64,000 nt of DNA from Streptomyces xantholiticus (GTDB lineage Bacteria; Actinomycetota; Actinomycetes; Streptomycetales; Streptomycetaceae). The position numbers and the translations under genes were made by a program. Under the pieces are notes generated by a model. It did not search any database. It saw only the letters and a list, made by a program, of their open reading frames with translations, and was not told where the DNA came from. The DNA is taken from NCBI RefSeq assembly GCF_014651015.1, contig NZ_BMWB01000007.1, forward strand, positions 1-64,000, written 5' to 3'. Below, one piece after another: positions 58,817 to 64,000 of this stretch (the first letter of the stretch is position 1; every line of letters begins with the position of its first letter).

Positions 58817-59776
58817 ATGCCCGTAACCCTGGCTCAGGCCAAGCTCAACACGCAGGACGACGTTGACCTGATGGTCATCGACGAGTTCCGCAAGTCGTCG
58901 TGGCTGCTCGACAATCTGACGTTCGACGACGTCGTGAATCCTGCGGGCGGCGGGGCGACCCTGACGTACGGCTACACGCGTCTGATCACGCAGCCGACCG
59001 CGGCTTTCCGTGCGATCAACTCCGAGTACACGCCGCAGGAAGTCACCCGGCAGCGGTACACCACGGACCTGAAGGTTCTCGGTGGGTCGTTCCAGATTGA
59101 CCGCGTGCTGGCGAAGCTGGGCCCGGCCCTGTCGTCTGAGGTCACGCTGCAGATGCAGCAGAAGATCAAGGCCGCGCAGTCCACTTTCAGTGACGCCGTG
59201 ATCAACGGTGACACCGCCGTGAACGCCAACTCCTTCGACGGACTGTCCAAGGCGCTCGCAGGGTCTGCAACCGAGCTGGACGGGACCGGGGTCGACTGGA
59301 CCACGGTCAACAGCCAGGCCACCGCCGTGGCCGCGCAGTCGATGCTTCGCCGGCTCATGGCCGCGATGGACGGCCGCCCGGATGCGCTGCTGATGAACGC
59401 TGACGCGCTCGCCGCGCTCGAGACCGTCGGCGACTTCGCCTCGAGCCTCGACTCCCGCGACGTGTTCGGCCGCACCATCACCACGTGGCGCGGGATCGCC
59501 CTGGTCGACCTCGGCGACAAGCCCGGTTCGACCAGCCCGATCATCGCGACCGATGGTGTCGCGGGCACCACGGACATTTACGCCGTGCGGCTCGGGCTGG
59601 ACGGCTTCCACGGCATCAGCACCCTGGGTGGCCAGCTGGTTCAGCAGTTTATGCCGGACTTCACCACCCCCGGCGCCGTGAAGACCGGCGAAGTGGAGAT
59701 GGGCCCGGTTGGTGTCGCGCTCAAGGCGACGAAGGCCGCCGCGGTCCTGCGTGACGTGAAGGTGGTGACGCCGTGA
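58817..59776 (+). CDS. major capsid protein (HK97-fold)
   Basis: The 319-aa protein lies right after the scaffold gene. It has an N-arm (LNTQDDVDLMVIDEFRKSSW), a central axial and peripheral domain region (GGSFQIDRVLAKLGPALSSE; RRLMAAMDGRPDALLMN), and a C-terminal strand set (GPVGVALKATKAAAVLRDVK). AGGAG precedes the ATG. Size and gene order fit actinophage HK97-type capsids. Confidence 0.9.
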   Translation: MPVTLAQAKLNTQDDVDLMVIDEFRKSSWLLDNLTFDDVVNPAGGGATLTYGYTRLITQPTAAFRAINSEYTPQEVTRQRYTTDLKVLGGSFQIDRVLAKLGPALSSEVTLQMQQKIKAAQSTFSDAVINGDTAVNANSFDGLSKALAGSATELDGTGVDWTTVNSQATAVAAQSMLRRLMAAMDGRPDALLMNADALAALETVGDFASSLDSRDVFGRTITTWRGIALVDLGDKPGSTSPIIATDGVAGTTDIYAVRLGLDGFHGISTLGGQLVQQFMPDFTTPGAVKTGEVEMGPVGVALKATKAAAVLRDVKVVTP

Positions 59777-60405
59777 CCGTCATCCACAGCCCTGTGGAAG
59801 GGTTCACCGGATCCGGCCCCGGCGGGCTCGAGTTCAAGGACGGCCGCGCGGAGACCGACGACGAGAAGCTGATCCGCTACTTCCGGAAGGCCGGATACGG
59901 CGTCGGCGGCGACGCTCCGGCCGCTCCGGAGCAGCCGGAGCCGGCCGACCCGCGCGACTACGAGCAGCCCGAGCAGGTCGGTACCCGGCTGCGGGATGCC
60001 GCGGTGGACCCGCGGCCGGAGGATTTCCTCCCGCCGACGAACGCGGGTGAGGCGAACCCCCACGGGCCGCTGGTCGTTGCCCCGGAGATCCACGCCGCGG
60101 AGGGCCCGAAGCCCATCCACCCGGGGCCGGTCACTCCGGGCGACCCGGTGGCGCAGGAGCAGCGGGAAACCGCGCTCGCTCAGGCCGTGATGGTCGACAA
60201 CGCGGACGCGAACGACGCGGCGCAGGCTGCCGCGGAGTCGAACCCGCAGCCGGAGGAGCCCCCGACGAAGGGCGCCGCAAAGGCCACGTGGGTGGACTGG
60301 GCCGTGGCCCGGGGCGCGTCCCGTGAGGCTGCGGAGCAGGCCACGAAGGGCGACCTGATCGCACAGTACGGACCGAAGGAGGACACCCCGGATGCCTCTG
60401 TATGA
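59773..60405 (+). CDS. head-associated hypothetical protein with SAP/Rho-N-like end
   Basis: The 210-aa protein is acidic and Pro-rich (disordered) and ends with a small helical module, ATWVDWAVARGASREAAEQA followed by TKGDLIAQYG, like the Rho N-terminal/SAP domains often attached to actinophage head proteins. The GTG start overlaps the capsid stop. Confidence 0.65.
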   Translation: MTVIHSPVEGFTGSGPGGLEFKDGRAETDDEKLIRYFRKAGYGVGGDAPAAPEQPEPADPRDYEQPEQVGTRLRDAAVDPRPEDFLPPTNAGEANPHGPLVVAPEIHAAEGPKPIHPGPVTPGDPVAQEQRETALAQAVMVDNADANDAAQAAAESNPQPEEPPTKGAAKATWVDWAVARGASREAAEQATKGDLIAQYGPKEDTPDASV

Positions 60406-60607
60406 GCGCTACGGCGACAATCACGAGGTTGTCGAGCGGGTACAGACCGTTGCAGGCTCGCGGAACGATGCCCGCCTGGCCAGCTCGAAGGAGTGGAAGG
60501 CCGTAGACGAGTCCGCGGAGGCGACCAGCACGGCGCCCACCCCGGCCGCTGCTGCGCCGCTCCCGAAGCGGACCCCGAAGCCGGCCCCGGCCGCGCCGGA
60601 GGGCTGA
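60392..60607 (+). CDS. small head-module protein
   Basis: The 71-aa protein (MPLYERYGDNHEVVERVQTV start) has a short folded start and an Ala/Pro-rich tail; it overlaps the preceding gene by 14 bases. Similar short proteins with a tryptophan near ASSKEWKAVD are common next to capsid genes in Streptomyces phages. Confidence 0.65.
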   Translation: MPLYERYGDNHEVVERVQTVAGSRNDARLASSKEWKAVDESAEATSTAPTPAAAAPLPKRTPKPAPAAPEG

Positions 60608-60610
60608 CCG

Positions 60611-61006
60611 GTGGCCCGCGTCTACGCCAACGTGGCGGAGTACGAGGCTTTCACGGGCGAGACCGCGCCCGCGAACGCCGGCCGGCTGCTGGCGCGGGCC
60701 TCCCGCCTCGTTGACCGCGCCATGGTGGCCGCGATCTACGACACGACGGCGGCCGGATACCCGTCCGACTCTGACGTGTTGGCGGGTTTCCGGGATGCCA
60801 CGGCCGCTCAGGTGCAGGTGTGGGCGTCGCGGGATGCTGCGGCGTCCGGGAATGACCCGGTGAACAGCCCGTGGACGTCGGTGTCAGCGGGCGGGCTCAG
60901 CTTCTCCCGCCAGTCGGCGCCGGTGGCGACCGTGGACGACACGGCCCTGACGGCTGAAGCCGTGGAGATCCTCGAGGGGCTAGGGCTCGAGCGGGTGATC
61001 TGGTGA
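60611..61006 (+). CDS. head-tail connector protein
   Basis: The 131-aa protein (VYANVAEYEAFTGETAPA) resembles HK97 gp6/SPP1 gp15-type adaptors: an early helix pair (AGRLLARASRLVDRAMVAA) and helical end. It should form the ring below the portal. GTG start. Confidence 0.8.
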   Translation: MARVYANVAEYEAFTGETAPANAGRLLARASRLVDRAMVAAIYDTTAAGYPSDSDVLAGFRDATAAQVQVWASRDAAASGNDPVNSPWTSVSAGGLSFSRQSAPVATVDDTALTAEAVEILEGLGLERVIW

Positions 61007-61320
61007 AGATGCCGGACTTCCTGCTGCAACACGAGGTGACGATAGAGCCGTACCTCGGTTCGTCGGCGTACGGACCGCGGTACGGGCCTGCAGTCACGGT
61101 GGCGTGCCTGCTCGAGCAGCAGACCCGGGCCGTGGTCGGCGCGGACGGTAGCGACGTCACTTCGTCGGCCACTTTCCGGGCGCCGCTCGACATGCCCGAC
61201 TGCCCGCCAGAGTCCCGGGTGACGCTCCCCACCGGGGACACGACCAGGGTCATCGCCCGGCTACGGCACGACGGCGGCAACCTGCCGACCCCGCAATGTT
61301 GGGAGGTGCAGCTCCGGTGA
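61003..61320 (+). CDS. head closure/stopper protein
   Basis: The 105-aa beta-rich protein (LLQHEVTIEPYLGSSAYGPR; RVTLPTGDTTRVIARL) fits the SPP1 gp16-like stopper family by size, strand pattern and position after the connector. The GTG start overlaps the connector stop. Confidence 0.75.
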   Translation: MKMPDFLLQHEVTIEPYLGSSAYGPRYGPAVTVACLLEQQTRAVVGADGSDVTSSATFRAPLDMPDCPPESRVTLPTGDTTRVIARLRHDGGNLPTPQCWEVQLR

Positions 61321-61667
61321 CCCAGTACAGCCGCATGTCCTGGCAGGGCGGCCGCCTGTGGGGCGGCCGCGGCCAGCGCCTCGCCTCCGATGGCCTGCGC
61401 CGCGCGCTCGAGCACACGCTGAGCGTGTCGAATCAGCAGGTGCCGTTGGAGGAGGGCACCCTCGAGCGGTCCGGCCGTGTCGATGTCGACGGCCTCGAGG
61501 GCTCCATCTCGTACGACACCGTGTATGCGGTCCGGCAGCACGAGGAGCTGACGTGGCGGCACTTGCCGGGCCGTAAGGCCAAGTACCTCGAAGACCCCAT
61601 GGCCAGCGAGCGGGCCGTGATGCTGCGCTTGATGGCCGTGGGCCTGCGGAGGTGGCTGCGTGGCTGA
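61317..61667 (+). CDS. neck/tail-completion protein (HK97 gp10-like)
   Basis: The 116-aa protein contains LASDGLRRALEHTLSVSNQQ, VPLEEGTLERSGRVDVDGLE and SISYDTVYAVRQHEELTWRH, matching the VP...TGxLxxS...V.Y...YA..qHe pattern of gp10-like minor structural proteins. The GTG start overlaps the previous stop (GTGA). Confidence 0.82.
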   Translation: MTQYSRMSWQGGRLWGGRGQRLASDGLRRALEHTLSVSNQQVPLEEGTLERSGRVDVDGLEGSISYDTVYAVRQHEELTWRHLPGRKAKYLEDPMASERAVMLRLMAVGLRRWLRG

Positions 61668-62082
61668 CTTCCTCGACGGCCTCGCACGCCATCTCGAGGG
61701 GCTGGGCCTACTCGAGTACGACCCGGACGGGGTCACCGGCGACACGTTCATCGGCACCATGCCATCCCGCCCGGACGCCGCGGTTGCGCTGACCATCTAC
61801 GGCGGGCCCGAGTCGGATTCGAAACTGGGCTGGGACGAACCCTCAGTGCAGGTGCGGGTACGGGGCGGCCCGGATCCCCGCGTCTCCTACAACCGTTGCG
61901 CGGCGATCCGCTCCGAGCTCCACGGACTCGGGCCGATCACCCTGCCCGACGGGACGTTCCTGCAGCTGTGCATTGCGCAGCAGTCCGCCCCGGCGCCGAT
62001 CGGCGCGGACGACACCGGCAGGCATGAGCACGTCTGCAACTTCCGCACCGAGGTGCGGTCCGTGACCGCGCACCGCGTGTAA
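61660..62082 (+). CDS. tail terminator/minor capsid C-type protein
   Basis: The 140-aa protein begins DFLDGLARHLEGLGLLEYD and has VALTIYGGPESDSKLGWDEP with SVQVRVRGGPDPRVSYNRCA, the signature of phage minor capsid protein C/tail terminator proteins. It should cap the tail tube at the neck. Confidence 0.8.
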   Translation: MADFLDGLARHLEGLGLLEYDPDGVTGDTFIGTMPSRPDAAVALTIYGGPESDSKLGWDEPSVQVRVRGGPDPRVSYNRCAAIRSELHGLGPITLPDGTFLQLCIAQQSAPAPIGADDTGRHEHVCNFRTEVRSVTAHRV

Positions 62083-62150
62083 CCCCGCTTCCCCTGCCGC
62101 CCGGCGCCTTGCGCGTACGGGCTCTCACCCCATGCCCGAAGGAGGGCCCC

Positions 62151-62573
62151 ATGGCTCGCTACAACGCGAGGGACTGCGTTTTCGAGATCGAGTCCGAGAC
62201 GCCAGCCACGTGGATCGAGATCGGCGACATCAGCACTTTTTCCAAGAGCCACGAAGAGGAGACAGCCGACACCACCGTGTTCGGCTCGCAGGGCCAGGCC
62301 GAGTCGCAGAAGATGCAGTTGGGCAAGTCCCTGACGCTCGAGGGACTGCACAACACGACCGATGCCGGCCAGACCCGGGTAGAGGAGGTTTCCGAACTCC
62401 TCGGGGACGAGTCCCTGATCAAGTTCCGGTTTCACGCGCCCGGCGCGACGAACTGGACCGTGTGGACGGCGCATGTCAACCTCGGCGACCAGGGCGGCGG
62501 CAACAACGACAAGGGGGCGTGGGCGGCCACGTTCACCCGCTCCGGCGCGGACACCACGGCGGCGATCGTATGA
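62151..62573 (+). CDS. major tail tube protein
   Basis: The 140-aa protein (FEIESETPATWIEIGDISTF; KFRFHAPGATNWTVWTAHVN) is the beta-rich tail tube subunit by size and by position between terminator and chaperone genes. GGAGGG precedes the ATG. Confidence 0.82.
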   Translation: MARYNARDCVFEIESETPATWIEIGDISTFSKSHEEETADTTVFGSQGQAESQKMQLGKSLTLEGLHNTTDAGQTRVEEVSELLGDESLIKFRFHAPGATNWTVWTAHVNLGDQGGGNNDKGAWAATFTRSGADTTAAIV

Positions 62574-62995
62574 CCAAGCCGAGCCCTATCGAGGACTCCT
62601 TTGACGCGTTCTGGGAGGAGCAGACCGGCGGGCTGCGTACCACGGTCATCAACGGTGTTGAGGTTGCCGTGCCCAACGACCTCCCGCAGGGTTTCGCGCA
62701 GCGGTTCGACCGGCTCAAGGACTCCGACAAGGCTGAGGACGCGGCGGAGCTGGTCGCCATGCTGTACGGCGACGAGGCCGCGAAGAAGTGGATGGAGCCG
62801 CCGCAGATCGGCACCCGAAAGCTGATGACGGCACTCCTGTGGGGCATGGCGCAGGCATCCGGGGAGGACATCACTTTCGCGGAGGCGTACCAGCGGCTAC
62901 AGGACCACCTCACGGGAAAAGCCAAGACGCCGCCGAATCGGGCAGCACGCCGAACCGCACAGAGGAAGCCGTCCGGCGCTACTGGTGGGCGGTAG
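62570..62995 (+). CDS. tail assembly chaperone, short form (gpG-like)
   Basis: The 141-aa product of normal translation begins at an ATG overlapping the tail tube stop (ATGA). It contains VPNDLPQGFAQRFDRLKDSD and AMLYGDEAAKKWMEPPQIGT. It coats the tape measure protein during tail assembly in the G/GT system. The gene contains the slippery site at 62914-62920. Confidence 0.85.
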   Translation: MTKPSPIEDSFDAFWEEQTGGLRTTVINGVEVAVPNDLPQGFAQRFDRLKDSDKAEDAAELVAMLYGDEAAKKWMEPPQIGTRKLMTALLWGMAQASGEDITFAEAYQRLQDHLTGKAKTPPNRAARRTAQRKPSGATGGR

Positions 62996-63174
62996 AAGCC
63001 GACTTTCAGCGGGAGTACGGGCTCGGGCCGCAGGACATCGCCGCCATGACGCGGCGCCGGTTCGCGGTCCTGCTGGTCGGTCTGTCCGACGCCGCCGTGT
63101 TCCGGCGGGTCGCGGAACACGAGCTGTCGATCATCGACGATCCGGGCCAGATCAGTAGCGCTCTGCAGGGCTGA
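62570..63174 (+). CDS. tail assembly chaperone, frameshifted long form (gpGT-like)
   Basis: If ribosomes slip -1 at GGGAAAA (62914-62920), translation leaves the first frame after Lys117 and continues SQDAAESGSTPNRTEEAVRR, then YWWAVEADFQREYGLGPQDI to a TGA at 63172-63174, giving about 201 aa. The second frame has no good start of its own and encodes a domain typical of GT extensions. This is the lambda G/GT arrangement before the tape measure gene. Confidence 0.85.
62914..62920 (+). promoter_or_regulatory. -1 ribosomal frameshift slippery heptamer GGGAAAA
   Basis: The sequence reads G GGA AAA in the chaperone frame, a canonical X XXY YYZ heptamer, and the -1 frame joins the open downstream frame ending at 63174. 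Confidence 0.85.
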
Positions 63175-63196
63175 CAACCACATACGGGAGGCCATC

Positions 63197-64000
63197 GTGT
63201 CCCTTGTTATCGGCGACTTGGTGGGCCTGATTCGCGCGGACGATTCGGGGATGCGCCGCGGCCTGAATGATGCCGAACTGCGGATGCGCGGCTTTCAGCG
63301 GGACGTGAACGGCCAGCTCCGCACCCTTAACGGCCGTTTCGCGACGACCGGCGAACTGCTGGCCGCGGGTATCCGGGAGGGCACGCAGGAGGGGCGCCGC
63401 TTCGGTTTCGAGCTCGGGCGGATCGCGTCTGCGGGGCGGGGCCTGCTGGGTGCGGTGTCGTCGCTGGGTCGTATGGCCGTGCTGCTCGGTGCCGCGGTGC
63501 CGGTGGCCGCCGGGCTTGTGGCGGCGCTGTCTCAGATCGCCCCGGCTGCGGCTGTAGGCGTGTCCGCGCTGGTGGCGCTGCAACTCGCATCGAACACGCT
63601 GAAGATCGCGATGGTGGGTGTAGGGGACGCGGTCAAGGCGGCGTTGGACCCGGAGGGTGCAGAGGCGTACGCGGAGGCGATCAAGAAGCTGTCCCCGGAG
63701 GCTCGTAAGTTCACCGACTCCCTGCGAGCCATGGCCCCGGAGCTGGACAAGCTCCGCAAGGCGGTACAGGACCGGGTTTTCGCTGGCCTTAACAAGGAGA
63801 TGGAGCGCACCGCCAAGTCGGTTGCGCCCGCCCTTAAGCGGGCGCTCCTGAGTACAGGCGACACTCTCAACCGCATGGCTAAGGGAGCGGGCGCGGCAGC
63901 CCGCGACCTTGGCGACAAAGGCGTTCTCGGGCGCGCCCTGGATTCGGCCACCAAGTCACTCGAAAACATGGAAAAGGTGCCCGGCCGGGTGGTCACTTCG
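63197..64000 (+). CDS. tape measure protein, 5' part
   Basis: From a GTG at 63197 the frame is open to the window end (268 codons). It has an N-terminal segment (LVGLIRADDSGMRRGLNDAE), a hydrophobic stretch (AVLLGAAVPVAAGLVAALSQ) and helical Lys/Ala-rich sequence, as in tape measure proteins that fix tail length and are ejected into the host. It follows the chaperones directly, as in other siphophages. Confidence 0.9.
   Translation, partial: MSLVIGDLVGLIRADDSGMRRGLNDAELRMRGFQRDVNGQLRTLNGRFATTGELLAAGIREGTQEGRRFGFELGRIASAGRGLLGAVSSLGRMAVLLGAAVPVAAGLVAALSQIAPAAAVGVSALVALQLASNTLKIAMVGVGDAVKAALDPEGAEAYAEAIKKLSPEARKFTDSLRAMAPELDKLRKAVQDRVFAGLNKEMERTAKSVAPALKRALLSTGDTLNRMAKGAGAAARDLGDKGVLGRALDSATKSLENMEKVPGRVVTS

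Larger units (their letters stand above)
33856..64000. mobile_element. siphovirus prophage, left 30 kb (continues past the window)
   Basis: The element starts at the tRNA half-site and runs through integrase, repressor, recombination, replication, regulation, packaging, head and tail genes in canonical temperate siphophage order. HK97-type head genes, tail-tube and frameshifted chaperones mark a long-tailed morphology. All genes seen are open, so the prophage may be intact; lysis and tail-fibre genes and the right attachment site lie beyond 64000. Confidence 0.92.

Noticed and set aside
62788..63174. Independent gene downstream of the short tail chaperone
   Set aside because: No convincing start or ribosome-binding site; it is better explained as the -1 frameshift extension from GGGAAAA.

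Overview
The DNA is uniformly GC-rich, uses many GTG starts and 4-base ATGA/GTGA gene overlaps, and encodes actinobacterial families (acyl-CoA carboxylase epsilon subunit, WhiB, DUF2252, SCO4402-like, DUF4328). It reads as a Streptomyces-type chromosome carrying a prophage.

Region 1 (441-12399, all leftward) is one tightly packed operon for a non-housekeeping type II fatty acid/polyketide-like pathway. In reading order it encodes holo-ACP synthase, hotdog dehydratase 1, a complete ketosynthase, hotdog dehydratase 2, a ketosynthase homologue without the catalytic Cys, a single-chain KS-CLF fusion, a ketoreductase, acyl-CoA carboxylase beta and epsilon subunits, a 133-aa ACP, a KAS III homologue lacking all three catalytic residues, a flavin reductase and a malonyltransferase. 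The set supplies malonyl-CoA, loads and activates an ACP, and condenses, reduces and dehydrates. No enoyl reductase is present, so an iteratively built polyene or unsaturated acyl chain is the simplest prediction. This is the best candidate for an undescribed system in the window.

Region 2 (12400-33850) is a patchwork of ordinary chromosomal genes and decayed DNA: MerR, integrase, Rhs, glycosylhydrolase-like and transposase remnants, with intact genes for RidA, a WYL regulator, an MFS exporter, small membrane proteins, DUF2252, a class II glutamine amidotransferase, a DHFR-like protein, a NucA/NucB-type nuclease fragment, a lipoprotein and an AAA-ATPase/nuclease fusion.

Region 3 (33856 to the right edge) is a siphovirus prophage integrated in a tRNA-Arg(CCU) gene. 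The left attachment site is the displaced 3' half of the tRNA, followed by integrase, a repressor region with palindromic operators, a RecE/annealing-protein pair, WhiB, a replication initiator gene with an embedded iteron array, a DnaC-like loader, many small phage genes, two further divergent regulator/operator switches, a set of plasmid-transfer-like membrane proteins, then terminase, portal, head, connector and tail genes. The tail assembly chaperones include a -1 frameshift site, and the window ends inside the tape measure gene.

Functions are assigned by reading motifs and remembered family features; no database search was possible.
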